This document shows, in pieces, positions 45,926-57,525 of a stretch of DNA of 60,655 nucleotides. The notes under the pieces were generated by a model. That model saw only the letters and a list, made by a program, of their open reading frames with translations, ran no database searches and was not told the DNA's origin. The stretch's first letter is position 1, and each line of letters starts with the position of its first letter. The position numbers were made by a program, and so were the translations under genes. The DNA is taken from positions 1 to 60,655 of the forward strand of contig JAGEMR010000164.1 of the NCBI GenBank assembly GCA_021030915.1, read 5' to 3'. The stretch comes from Astrothelium macrocarpum (lineage: Eukaryota; Ascomycota; Dothideomycetes; Trypetheliales; Trypetheliaceae).

Positions 45926-48182
45926 ATGTCCGAGATTGATAAACGGCAATTATGGAAAACGAAGGTCTCGACGACGACGCCTTATGTCCAAGTAAAGACC
46001 GCTCACAATCATTCTTTGGCAAGACTAAAGCTGATGACTGGCTGGATAGCAATGTACTCCCTTCACGCTTCCCGCACGGCAGATTATTAGTCAGGTTTCT
46101 ACAACTTCAACTCTGACCACGGATGTCGTGTTCCAGCCAGAGTGCACGGGAGCTTATATATTTGATTTCAATGCACAGAGTCTCACCAACAATTCCAGTG
46201 GACGTGAACCATTCTACGCCTCAACCAGTCCACAACTCTACGCAATTGCAGCAGCCACCGTAATCAGCTGGATGCTGGTCATCGTGCTCATTATAACACC
46301 GCGAACATTCTTGGTTGGTGGACCTACCGGCAGTGGTAGAGGATTAGGTGGCAGAGGCATAATTGCAGGAGCATCTTCAAGAAGCACGTCCATTGTTGGG
46401 GTAGGATCTCGGCCATGGCTGCAAAAAGTCGCTGCATTGACAGTCGCCGTGTCTTTGACCATCGCAACATCGGACACCTTTAAGGTTGCTGAAAGACAGT
46501 ACTACAGTGGTTTCATGAACGCATCAACCATGCGGGCTGAAGTAGCCTCTGCAAAAGAGATGCGCATCACTCGCATTATCTCCGACATCTTTCTATGGCT
46601 GGCCCAAGTCCAGACACTGATCAGGCTGTTTCCCCGCCATAAGGAGAAAGTCCTCATAAAATGGATCGGATTTGCGCTTATTGTTTTTGATACGGTATTC
46701 AGCTGTCTCAACAGCTTTTTGGTCAATTCTACAGATCGGCCCCGAGATTTCGAAAATGCGATACCCGCCCTCAGCTACTTGTTTCAACTAGCATTGGAGC
46801 TTCTTTATGGTGCCTGGGTTTTGTTCTACGTTGCGACGAAGCGAAGGTATGCTTGGTATCATCCAAAGATGAAGAACATGTGTATAGTGGCGCTTTTGTC
46901 ATTGCTTGCGATATTGACACCGGTTGTCTTTTTCGTCACGGACATAGCCCAACCCGATGTTGATGGGTGGGGTGATTACTTTCGTTGGGTTGGAGCCGCT
47001 GCGGCGAGTGTACTGGTTTGGGAATGGGTTGAACGCATTGAAGCGTTAGAGCGCGAGGAAAAGAAGGATGGTATCCTTGGCAGAGAAATCTACGACGGAG
47101 ACGACATGCTCGATATCAATCCACCATCCGAAGTCTGCCGTCCCGGTTCGGGAGGCTACCACAACGATGGCAACTCACCGAATGATGAATTGAAAACATC
47201 TAGACCTTATACATCTGGCACAAGAGGACATGGGTTGACCAATATTGCTCATCGCATAGCAGGATCCCGTTTTCACTCACAACACACGCAACATAATCAG
47301 ATCGACCAACCATCCAGTAGTTCATCGGACAAGCCTTTGGTGGTACCTGAGCAGGGCTACATGCACAATATCAGTTCAACAGAGACTGCAATCCCAATAA
47401 TTAGCCGTGCTGATGATACAAGTACTCCTAGTACCACGCACGCAGTACATTATCGTCCGACGGACTCACCTTCATCCATTAATACCAAAAATGTGGAATT
47501 GAAGGATGTTTGGAGGAACAATACTGAAACCATGTATGAGAAAGAAGTCGCAGAAGGTCGTCCTGCTGAGATGGATGCCAGCAGGGAATTCAATGCTGCT
47601 GCCATCCGTCGAGGCGTCAACTTACGTTGGCAAGCAATAACAAACCAATTTAAGCGGAAAAGGGATACTCCCCCTCCTGAAATTCGTATGGCCATGGCAA
47701 ACAAGGAGCCCAGCCACACGCAGGCCCAGACTAGTCGTGGTCCAACACGGTGGCATGTGCTCTCGAAGCTCGCTTCACTGGCAACAGACAACATGGAGAA
47801 ACGGAGAGATAAGAGCAGTGGACAGCAAACAGAAATCGAGCTCCCAATCACAATCATTCCAGCACAGCCTCGTGGAAGAACGTGGTCTCCCGGGACACTG
47901 CCACTTAGTGACTCTACCAGTGATTGCCATCCCAGTCCAGCTGTTGGAGCACTATCAGATGAAGATCAGAACGTGGATCGCACTAATCAAGAAGATATTC
48001 CATCGCCAATACAGCCTATTGACCAACCAGTTACTCAGCAGGATCCAAGCATGGGCACAGACGAAGACTTTGGGCCACGGGAAATAACCGCGTCCTACGA
48101 TGCTCGAAATGCGGCGACACCAACTAACATTTCTGATCAATTGGCTGCAGATGCTAGCAGGCCCAGCAATGCAGATCCGTGA
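45926..48182 (+). CDS. palH: pH-response sensor PalH/Rim21
   Basis: Two exons, 45926-45991 and 46050-48182, 732 aa. The 58-nt intron (GTAAAG, branch GCTGATGAC, ends GATAG) lets ATG 45926 reach the conserved CTPFTLPARQIISQ; without it the frame hits a stop just upstream. The N-terminus is extracellular with ECTGAYIFDFNAQS. Seven membrane segments occupy about residues 75-350, including SPQLYAIAAATVISWMLVIV, RPWLQKVAALTVAVSL, TSDTFKVAERQYY and WGDYFRWVGAAAASVLVWEW. A long disordered cytosolic tail of some 370 residues follows, which in the family binds the arrestin PalF. PalH senses alkaline pH at the plasma membrane and starts the signalling that leads to PacC cleavage. Intact; tail length is in the normal range. 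Confidence 0.94.
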
Positions 48183-49013
48183 GCAGACTATCTGTTGGCT
48201 ATGTCTCTACAAGCATCACAAGTCTTGAAACATTTACTTGAACATTCTCTTGGGACGTTTAGCGGGCTGCGAACATGGGTTATATTACGGGGCATTTGAG
48301 GCGAACATTGGCTGGTGCTGGAACTTGAGGCGTCGCGAAGTACATGTTACTTTTGATGCATAGCGCGGTGTTTGCGTGAAGGGAATCTAAGGAACGAAGT
48401 GATTGGGAATTATTTTTGGGAGCGCATGATATCCGAAATGAAGCACTGCTACGGAAGATGTACCTTGGGCCTGTCTTTGAAGGCGAATATCATTCAAAAA
48501 CGCGTGATAATGTATTCAGCGTATCAAAGACGTTATTGAGTAAATCCACAAAGTTCTTATACCAAATCTTCTCTATCCATTAGAGCTGCAGTAGGAATTG
48601 TGATGGTGGCAAGAAATATTGGTGGCTGACCATCTATTGTGGAGATCCCAACATAATCTGAAGCTATTAACAAAGTCATCTCATTTACTGAGTAGCAATC
48701 ATAACAACTGAGCTATTGATTCTTGTTGAGGATCTCTCCAACCAATATTTACTGACTCCAATGATGACGATAACAAGGCATTACCCCTGCCATGGTGTAG
48801 CCGAACTTGGACGCCTTGAATGACGGTAGCGGTTGGCATTACAGGTCCGAGCGGCGCAAGCTTGGATAGCTGCTGTACTGGGCAATACCACACCTTATCG
48901 TTCAGTTTGGCTTGCGAATTTTCTGAAATCCATTCCATGCCCAAGAACTTGAATTTGACATCGCAGGCCTTGAGAGTACAGCGATTTGATTTGCCAACTC
49001 ATCCCAGCTCGTG
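48183..49013. other. Intergenic, no gene seen
   Basis: About 830 bp between the PalH stop and the Mvp1 start, both genes read rightward. No supported ORF. Confidence 0.55.
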
Positions 49014-51382
49014 ATGTCGCTTTTTGGTGACGAGCCGAACAGCGCACCTGCCCGATCCAAAACATCGCTTTTTGACGACGAAGCAGCACCTGCAGCAAAA
49101 TCTGGGTCAGGGCTTTTTGCTGACGACGGAGAATCGGGTCAATCACCTTGGAACTTTCCCACTCCGAAAAAAGCGGCCAGAGGGGATCTTGTGAAGACGC
49201 TCTTACCCGCTACTAACGTTCCAGAGACTTACATTGACGCTTACGACTCCCTTCTCGCTTCAAGCGACAGAGCTTCTGGTGGCATTGGATTGACTGGTGT
49301 AAAAAGATTGCTGCAGAATAGTAGCATCTCGCCTGAAGAACAACAAAAGATATTGAGTTTAGTTGTTCCTACCGGACAAGAATCGACTGCTGGACTCGGG
49401 CGCGGCGAGTTTAATGTACTTGTTGCTCTGGTAGGCCTAGCACAAGAAGGAGAGGACGTGACATTGGATAGCGTGGATGAGCGGCGGAAGAGTATGTTAT
49501 TTTATGAGACATTCATCCATTCATTAGCTGATTTGCAACTTCTCAAGACCTCCCTCAACCGCGTCTCCCTAGCCTCAAGGAACCAGAACCCCCAAGCTTT
49601 CCAGAACCAGATTTGGCGCAAGAAGATAGACTGCCTTCGACGCCACAACCCAAGCAGGCAAGCTCAGGAGCTGCACCATCCTTATCATCACGTAACATGC
49701 GTAAACAATCATTCGGAATGCCAGAGACAGATCCCTGGGGAAGCCCAGCTATGCACAAAGGTCACGCTCACATGGACCTAGACAGCACCAATACACAGAC
49801 AAACGGGAATGCGAATCCAGAACCCCACAGAACCACCAGTACCTTTACTACTAATTCCATCTTGAGTGACTCCGGTCCAGCTTCCAGTACCATGGGCTCT
49901 GTTGAACAGTCCACGACTGGTGGCCAAGGAGGTGGCTGGGCAGCATCAGATGCTGGATTTGCCGGCTCTGGATTGGGAAATGAAGTTTTCGGCGTACCAC
50001 CAGGTGGAGGCGATGGTCAAAACAATGATGGTGCTACACCCAGAAGGCCGATTGGTGGAATTAGAGGAGCAAGCCAAGGAGCCGAAGAAGTTGTTGTTAT
50101 CACTGCGTTGCCAGAAAAAGAGGGCACATTTCTATTCCAACATCGAAACTACCAGGTCGCCAGCGCAAGGAGAAATAGTAAAGTGATTCGAAGATATAGT
50201 GATTTTGTATGGCTGCTCGACTGCCTTCACAAGAGATACCCGTTCCGACAATTGCCATTGCTACCGCCAAAGCGGGTAGCCAGTAAGTCTCCTGACACAG
50301 AGGACTTTCTTTTGCTAATCTGATTTCAGTCAATGGTAATCATATTGCAGCCGATAATATGTTTCTTGAAAAGCGAAGGCGAGGGCTTGCTCGGTTTGCA
50401 AATGCTCTCGTACGACATCCAGTCCTTAGTCAGGAGCAGCTAGTTGTCATGTTTTTGACAGTGCCTACGGTAGAAGTCTGCTTTCCCTTTTCCCTTTTTC
50501 AATTCACTAACTGACTTCCCGCAGGAGTTGGCAGTATGGCGAAAACAAGCCACAATCTCCGTCCAGGAAGAGTTTTTGGGCAAACCGTTACCACCTACGC
50601 TTGAAGATTCCTTACCAACATCATTACAAGACACGTTTGATACCGTTCGGTCTGGCGTTCGTCGTTCAGCGGAAATCTATATCAGTCTCTGCAGCCTTCT
50701 CGAGCGTCTCGCAAAAAGGAATGAAGGCATCGCCGCTGAATATTTGCGACTCTCTTTGGCTTTGCAGACCTTGAGCGAAGCATCCGCAGACACTTATGCG
50801 ATAGACAAGAACGATGTGCCCCTTTTGAACGAGGGTCTCAACGCCACAGCGAAGCATCTTTCAGCTAGTCAGACATTGTTGGAAGATGAAGCACAAGCAT
50901 GGGACGAAGGTGTATTGGAAGACTTGAAAACACAAAGGGACTGTCTTGTCAGTATGCGAGATTTGTTCGACCGTAGAGATCGATATGCGAGGGACAATAT
51001 CCCGCAGCTTGAAAGGAGGATTCAAGCAAATGAGAACAAACTTTCCACCATAAGGGCCAAACCAGAACATACGCAGAAGCCTGGAGAAGCTGAGAAAGTT
51101 GAAGAAGCTATTATCAAGGTTGGTTTGACTGTTTTTATAGGCAACGATGTAGCGCTGATCGACAAACTACAGGACAAGGAATCCATTGTACAGCAGCATG
51201 CTCGAGCAGTCTTCATCAAAGAATGCATTCGCGACGAACTAGTCTTTTTCCAAAGTTCGCAATATCATGTCAGTCGTCTACACCAAGATTGGAGCCAAGA
51301 GCGCGTCAAGTATACAGAACTTCAGGCGGACAACTGGCGAGCGCTAAGCGAAGAGGTGGAGGGAATGCCCATGGGAGATTGA
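49014..51382 (+). CDS. MVP1: Sorting nexin Mvp1 (SNX8-like)
   Basis: Five exons: 49014-49491, 49548-50282, 50330-50469, 50525-51118 and 51173-51382, 718 aa. Introns are 56, 47, 55 and 54 nt. The start is ATG 49014 in MSLFGDEP. The N-terminal part holds an EH-like helical region and PWNFPTPKK, then a Ser/Gly-rich linker. The PX domain (about 350-470) carries VVVITALPEKEGTFLFQHRN, VIRRYSDFVWLLDCL (the RRYSDF phosphoinositide site) and PLLPPKR. The BAR-like coiled coil (about 490-710) ends with ARAVFIKECIRDELVFFQSS and a DNWRAL region. Mvp1 binds PI3P on endosomes and drives retromer-independent recycling and vacuolar sorting. The last intron is a multiple of three without a stop, so its retention would add 18 residues. 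Intact. Confidence 0.94.
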
Positions 51383-51484
51383 ATAGCATTGTATCTTCAG
51401 ACCTTGTATACATTTTTCAATACCACCAGTAGTTATAATCAAAATTATCACCCACTATCGCGAGAGATAATTCCCCACACCCTT

Positions 51485-51655
51485 TGTAGGGACGCCCTCA
51501 ACCACAGCAAACAAAAGTCTTTGAAGGTTGTACCTCAATGGATTGTTTACGATCTCTGATTTTTTGAAATGATATAGGGTCATCCCTACAAAGCATGCGG
51601 TCAATGATATTTCTTACACGGTTGCAGGTGACGTTTCCTATTGCAAGCCGTGATA
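51485..51655. repeat. MITE-like element, copy 5
   Basis: Starts TAGGGACGCCCTCAA and has GGTCATCCCTACAAAGCATG at the inner right arm, then the outer block ACGGTTGCAGGTGACGTTTC and CTATTGCAAG, matching the right ends of the 31.7- and 36.8-kb copies. It lies just past the Mvp1 3' end. More diverged than the others. Confidence 0.65.
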
Positions 51656-51721
51656 ATACTAACAGCCAGTCTACCACGCGCAATTACAATTGTCACGGGT
51701 TACAACAGAAAAAATTAACTC

Positions 51722-52013
51722 AACATCCGTCAGGGAAGCCCTCAAACATTGACGAACGTCGCGATTTCCATGAGCATCATTTAACGAATTGGACATCTTT
51801 AACAATGGCCTGCAATAGCACTGAGGTTCTCTTTGAAAATAAAAACATCGTGATTTCTATGAGCATTTTTTAAACAAATGGAATATCGTTTACAATGGCT
51901 TGGAATGGCATTGAGGTGCTCCTCAATAGTTAATGTCGCGATCTCCACGAGCGTCATTCAACAGATGGAATATTTTTCAGGATGGCCTGAAATAGTGTTG
52001 AGGCCCTTCCCGA
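51722..52013. repeat. Three-copy tandem array, period 88 bp, with inverted flanks
   Basis: The core CGCGATTTCCATGAGCATCA at 51761 recurs as CGTGATTTCTATGAGCATTT at 51849 and CGCGATCTCCACGAGCGTCA at 51937, exactly 88 bp apart. The array is bounded by CAGGGAAGCCCTCAA on the left and TTGAGGCCCTTCCCG on the right, an inverted pair of the same type as the MITE-like element. So it may be a variant of that element with an amplified centre. Confidence 0.75.
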
Positions 52014-52279
52014 TGGATATCTAGCGAATAAGTACTCCTGTAGCCCGTAAGATTCCTTATTGCTGTTTATTCATAAATAAGTACGTCTGTTTGTATGCAG
52101 CATGCAGCATACAGCGATCATATGTTGGGACACTGAGAGATCTTTGTTCCTTCCTTCTTCACCTCACAAGCTAGGTCACCAGCTTCCACACATAAATAGG
52201 CTAGGAAATGATCTTAGGCTGAGTGCCTTGACCCGTTTCTAGAAGTAATAGTACCTTAGTACCTCGATACCACGCCAAG

Positions 52280-52612
52280 ATGCCCAAGCGCAAAGCAGAC
52301 TCTACTGCCCAAGTCGAGAGCCCAGGCTCCAAAAAGGGTCGTACAGGTGAGTCGGCAAAATCCGAATGTGAGTATAATTAATCTATAAACGAAAAGCCAT
52401 GCGAGCTGAGACGTGGGGGCGATTGTGGGACTGCAGCCTGCTACGTCAATCCTAGAACTTGATCTTCAAGTCCGCTTCACCTACCTATTGTGATCAGCCT
52501 GCTCCAATATTGAACCTTTCTCCTCAATAGTCTTTCTTTCAAATTCATATCGCTATTCTCCTATCCCATGCGCTTTTTTCTTTGCAGATATTTGACCTGG
52601 TAGCGATTGACC
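52280..52612 (+). other. Probable 5' leader of DCN1 with a spliced upstream ORF
   Basis: ATG 52280 opens MPKRKADSTAQVESPGSKKG and meets a donor (ACAGGTGAGT at 52346). An acceptor (TTTCTTTGCAG at 52587) lies 25 nt before the DCN1 ATG. Splicing these would give a short upstream ORF ending within two codons of the join. Alternatively it is a separate small gene or an alternative first exon. Confidence 0.4.
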
Positions 52613-53339
52613 ATGCCGCCAGCACACACTTCCACGCAGAAGAATGCGATTGCCCAGTTCACGAGCTTCACCCAAGCCGATAGCAAGACTGCTGCACGCG
52701 TGAGTTCATATCCACACCGTTCCTTCCAGAACCCGAGGAGGCGTCTCAATTTCTGACCCTTTGCAGGTCCTTAAATCGCATAACTGGAATCTTGAATCTG
52801 CTATTAACGAGTACGTTCATTTCTAATTACTATCCAATCACCTGGCGTGAGTCACAACATGGAACGCCTCGGAGATTATCGATCGATTTATGAGGCTCTT
52901 CCTCCTGCGCTGTACAGAATTCACCCCCAGACATATCAAAAGATCCCCATCCGGGCGTCTGAAGATATATCGAAATCTTGGTAACATGATTTGCAGTCAC
53001 CTAGAACACGGAGGGTCACCTCAAAATGCGCCTATCCGAACAGCACTCGGGAAGTTATTCGATAAATATCGAGGTCAGTCGCAGGTCTCTTGTCATTCTA
53101 CTACAAAGCTCTCGAATTGACATCATCGACTCCTCTAGATAATAAACAGGAACCTGATATTATCGGTGCCGAAGGCACCATGAACTATTTCCAAGACATA
53201 GGTGTCGATCTGGAAGGCGTAGACGTCCTCATCGCCTCCGAGCTCCTACAATGCGAAATCATGGGCGAGCTCAAGCGCTCCGGCTTCATCGACGGGTGGG
53301 CCTCTACCCAGTATGTTCCCCCATTCCGTTCTCCTACCC

Positions 53340-53404
<65 letters not shown>

Positions 53405-53895
53405 GATAACCAACTCTAACTGAACGCTTTCCCCGCAGAGCCGATACCCTCCCCAAACAAAAATCCCTCATCGCCAACCGCAAAGCCACCCTCTCCCAAC
53501 CGGGCGCCAACCCCCTCTTCCACGCCATCTACAAGCACACCTGGCTGATCGCGCGCACCACGCCCGCCGCCAAAGTCATCACGCTCGACGCCGCGCTCAT
53601 CAACTGGCGCACGCTGTTCTCCGCGCCGTCGCGCGCCTGGCGCACCCCGAGCACCCCGTGGCTCGAGCACTGGCTCGACTTCCTCGAGAGCCGCTGGAAG
53701 AAGGCCGTCAACCGCGACATGTGGGAGCAGCTGGGCAAGTTTGCCGACGAGACGCTCAGGGACGACGGGCTGGGCTGGTACAGCGAGGAGGGCGCGTGGC
53801 CGAGCGTGATTGATGAGTTTGTTGGGTTCGTGAGGGAGAAGAGGGGTGCGGGTGCCCGGGAAGAAAAGGATGGCGAGGGCATGGATATCGAGTAG
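52613..53895 (+). CDS. DCN1: Dcn1, cullin neddylation E3 (PONY domain)
   Basis: Five exons: 52613-52699, 52767-52810, 52997-53073, 53139-53310 and 53439-53895, 278 aa. Introns are 67, 186, 65 and 128 nt. The second is long and its exact acceptor (TTTGCAG at 52996) is my best choice; the fourth contains a CT/AC microsatellite. Seen: UBA-like N-terminus (KNAIAQFTSFTQADSKTAARVL, LKSHNWNLESAIN), an EF-hand-like stretch (KLFDKYRDNKQEPDIIGAEG), then the PONY/DCUN1 domain with WRTLFSAPSRAW, LEHWLDFLESRWKKAVNRD, MWEQLGKF and GAWPSVIDEFVGF (the DAD patch). Dcn1 helps Ubc12 attach Nedd8/Rub1 to cullins, activating SCF-type ubiquitin ligases. Intact; the last exon is clearly more GC-rich than the rest. 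Confidence 0.92.
53342..53404. repeat. (CT)n-(AC)n microsatellite inside DCN1 intron 4
   Basis: About 49 bp of CT dinucleotides followed by an AC run. It accounts for the larger size of this intron, and it lies clear of the donor and branch regions. Confidence 0.95.
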
Positions 53896-55537
53896 GTGGT
53901 TGAGTGGTGAGGGAAAACACGGCGTTAGGGTGCTGAGTAATTGGAGTCAACGATACCGGCGATTGAGGGTGTCGGCATTAGCATTTGACATGGAGTGATG
54001 GTGTATTCTTTCCGATCCTCGGCTTCATTGGGCGGGTGAGTAGCATGGACGAGCTTAAATAGAAGCTTCAGATAGCTCGCCACGTATAACGGCAGCCATT
54101 GCTTCCCTGCTATGCGTTCATTGTTAATGCAAATCATGGTTCAAATTACCTCGTCCTTGCGCTGATTACCAACACTAGGTGAGCCTATCTCCAATTGAGG
54201 TGCCTCGATGCCGTCCATCACAGTCTCCGCGTCCAAAGCACTCTAGAGGCACTCGTTCCATCACTCTTTAACTCGTCGGGATTCGTTTTAATCTTTTCCA
54301 TTGTAGTAATCTTATTAAGATTTATGCGAACTTCAAAATGTCTATAGTAATGTGTTGGGGTCCTCCGCGAAATTGTAGCAGCTAGACTAGCTACTTTATT
54401 GAAATAAACGAAAAGTTGTGTTCAAATGTGATCATGGCGAGATCCCGAAGTTGTTCAGTAGCACAAGGCATCAAAGATGTTCTCCACACTTCTCCACTAC
54501 ACCTTTGAGCGGACGAATGTGGGAGGCTCGGGTTCACTCTTGAAGTTCCAACCATTTGCTTTCACCATATTGAATTTCACATATGTTTCCTGACTGTTAA
54601 ACTACATAGCCTAGCGTAATTCTGGGAACGGTGTGGTATCATTCTTCTCAACAACCAGGAAGAAAGCATCCACAATTACAGCGATCGAGATAGATCGGAG
54701 ATGCTTCTCATGGCTTACTATGATGTTCCCCCCGAATTTAGGAACCATGCTTACCATCTTTCTTCGGGAAAGGGAGCAAGGAAAGTGGTGAAAAGACACA
54801 GCTTTCCTTCTGTTTACCCAGCATCAAGAACCTGCATTCTCTCCATTGTTCGCGTGACTGTTCGGCTAACTGTTCGCGTAATTATTCGCGCAAGGTGCTA
54901 CGCAAACGTGGACTCATACGCTCCAGATTCAAGTTCACAGCTCAGCCCAAAGCTCTGGACCTCTGCCTTTCAGCCAGCCACAAAGTAGAGGCTGTGATGA
55001 TCTCTAATACATCGATAAGTACGGCCGTCTCTTGTGCCAGAAAATGGGGAGTCCACCATTCCAATTCAACGCGTTATCCTATCAAGAAGAAAGAAAAAGG
55101 ACTTCACCATACTAAAAGCGGAGGCTTTTCCAAGTGGGAAATACCAGCCGACCACGTTTCTTTCTCTACCCGAAATCGGTAGTATCTTGCTGATGGGTAG
55201 ACGAATAATGTGTATCCTTTGTCGTTTACCGACCTTTCCGGCACTTTACCAGAATCTCTAGCCTTGTTAGAGTTTAACATAGTTGCTACTGCTGTGCTGC
55301 CTAGAATATGATGGAATTGCTCATTGGACACGGAGATGCATCATTCAGTGCTAGAACTGCTTGCCACGTTTTCAGTCTAAGGAGAACATGCAGCTTTAGA
55401 CTATAAGGAAAAGCAATGCACAAGATAAAAGGCTTGGCTATTCCTCTTGACAAGCTCTAGAGCTTTCGGTCTATCAAATATTGCTTTCAACCTTTCTCTT
55501 CTCAAATCGACCTCTGAAACACTCAAAGGACAGAAAC
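53896..55537. other. Intergenic, no supported gene
   Basis: About 1.6 kb after DCN1. It contains four tandem 12-bp units (TTGTTCGCGTGA and variants) at 54846-54893, and short frames without motif. No gene is seen. Confidence 0.45.
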
Positions 55538-56012
55538 ATGGCGTCTAAGAAACTTCCTTATGAGTTCTTGCAACAGGACGTTCGGTCAGAGAGTACGCTT
55601 CCTTTGCTAAATTTCCTACTTGGTACCAAGCCAGGGCAGAGCCCTGAGAAAATTACGGACGTTCTTCACAATGTCACTGCATGTGTAGGAAAGCAACCGC
55701 CACCTATTCCGGATGAGAGTGAGCAATTGAGAACGGAGTTACTCAAGCTTATGAAGGATGGGCCTGGACCAGTGACTGGACACCCCAAAGTGAAGCCACC
55801 AAACCCTTTTAAAGCTGTTAATGTTGATTAAAAACAGGTCACTATCGTTGGAGCAGGAGTTTCTGGATTATGCGCGGGGTATGAGCTAAAAAAGGCTGGC
55901 TTTGATGTGAAAATCCTGGAAGCATCCTCGAGAATTGGTGGTCGTGTGAAGACATTCCGTGAGCCGGCTTTCGCTCCTGGGTTGCATGGCGAGGGCATAC
56001 ATGGGCATATGG
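55538..56012 (+). pseudogene. 5' fragment of a flavin amine oxidase (L-amino-acid oxidase type), truncated by a mobile element
   Basis: ATG 55538 starts MASKKLPYEFLQQDVRSEST, followed by PGPVTGHPKVKPPNPFKAV. An in-frame TAA at 55829-55831 interrupts it. The frame then goes on with the FAD-binding Rossmann motif VTIVGAGVSGLCAGYELKK, ILEASSRIGGRVKTFRE and APGLHGEG. The match to fungal L-amino-acid oxidases, which oxidatively deaminate amino acids to keto acids with FAD, is good up to about 55995 and then breaks where the family would have GGAMR. The roughly 350 residues of the substrate domain are gone. A TGTTGG typical of an LTR start lies at 56013. So the gene is both cut and carries a nonsense codon. 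Confidence 0.75.
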
Positions 56013-57525
56013 TGTTGGCCTGCCAAGGACCTCTCCCTTGGCCATACTAGATTACCAGATTACTTGACCTACTAATATCATATAAGCAAGATAGCGAGAT
56101 AGTACCAAATAAGATAAGGAGAGTAGTAGTTATAGGCTCTCAGAAAGCCCTACTAGAGTATCTTCATCATTATCGAAAGTTTCTTCAATCTCCTTTGATA
56201 TCAAAGCTGATCCAGTCATGTCTCCATGTTTAATATGACCCTTTCTGAATCAGCTAATCACGTACTCAATCTGTTCAATCTTTGAATAAATAAGTCTTAA
56301 TCTGTCCCATGAGTAAATCCTTCTAGTCCCAGAGAAGATTCTTTCAGATTCTGCTGATTCTGCAAGAATTGAAAGAATTATAATAACCATTTTATTAAAT
56401 TTAGAATATCTAAATTTCTGTTCTGATTCGTACCATCATTTTAGAAATATAGATTTATGATCTTTATTTAAAAAGATAATAATATTTATATTAATGAAAT
56501 TTATAAAATCATCAATTTCAGAAATTATTGATTTTTTCATTTTTAAATTATTTTTTAATTTTGCAAATTCATTAAAAGATTTTATTAATGATTTAAAAGA
56601 TTCTTTAATAAATAAAAAATATGATAAAATAATAATTTTATAATTTTTTTCAAAAATAATTTTATTTTTTTCAAAATAACGATTATATCAAATAAATGGC
56701 CAATTTTATTTAATATAAATTATTTTTTTTATAAAATCTAATATGATTATTATTATATAAATAGATATTTTATCTAATTTCTGATAATATTTATCAATCA
56801 AAAATTATTTCATTTTAATTAAATATAATATTTTAAAATCATAAAATTCAAATTTTGAATATTTTTTTTTTTTTTTTTATAAAATAAAAAAATAATATTC
56901 ATTATTTTAAGAATTTATAGAATAGAAAATTTTTTATCTTTTATTCATAAAATGATTGATAAAAAATTTTCAAAAAATATATAAATTTTATCAAAAAAAT
57001 TCTAATTTAGAATTATAAATTTATTTTTTTTTAAATCTTTTTTATATTCTATCATAAATTATATAATTTTATCTTTCATTTTTATAATTTTATAAATTAT
57101 TTGATATTATAAAAATCAGTATATATTATTATTAATTTTTAATTTTAAATTTATAATTTGATTTCAAAAATTAATATAAATTGGAAAATTTTTAATTTAT
57201 AATATAAAATTATATAATTTTTATAAAATTATATTATTTTTTATTTCAATAAAATTTTCAAAAATTGAGATTATATTAATTCTTTTTCTTTTATTCTATT
57301 TCTGAAATTATAATTATGATTATGAAAATATTATTTTAATTAATAAAAATTGATTCTGATTTATTATTAGAATTATTATAAACAATTTTATAAAATTCTG
57401 GCCAATGATTTTTATTATAGATTCAATAATTGTTTATAGAATTTTTTTGGATTTAATTAAAAGAAAGATTTATAAAGAAAGATTGATAATGTGGCTGAGA
57501 TAATAAATTCTTCTTTTGATAGTGT

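Noticed and set aside
52978..52996. A very short second intron in DCN1 that would allow an extra exon at 52918-52980
   Set aside because: It would be about 16 nt, too short for splicing. One 186-nt intron is simpler and keeps the frame.
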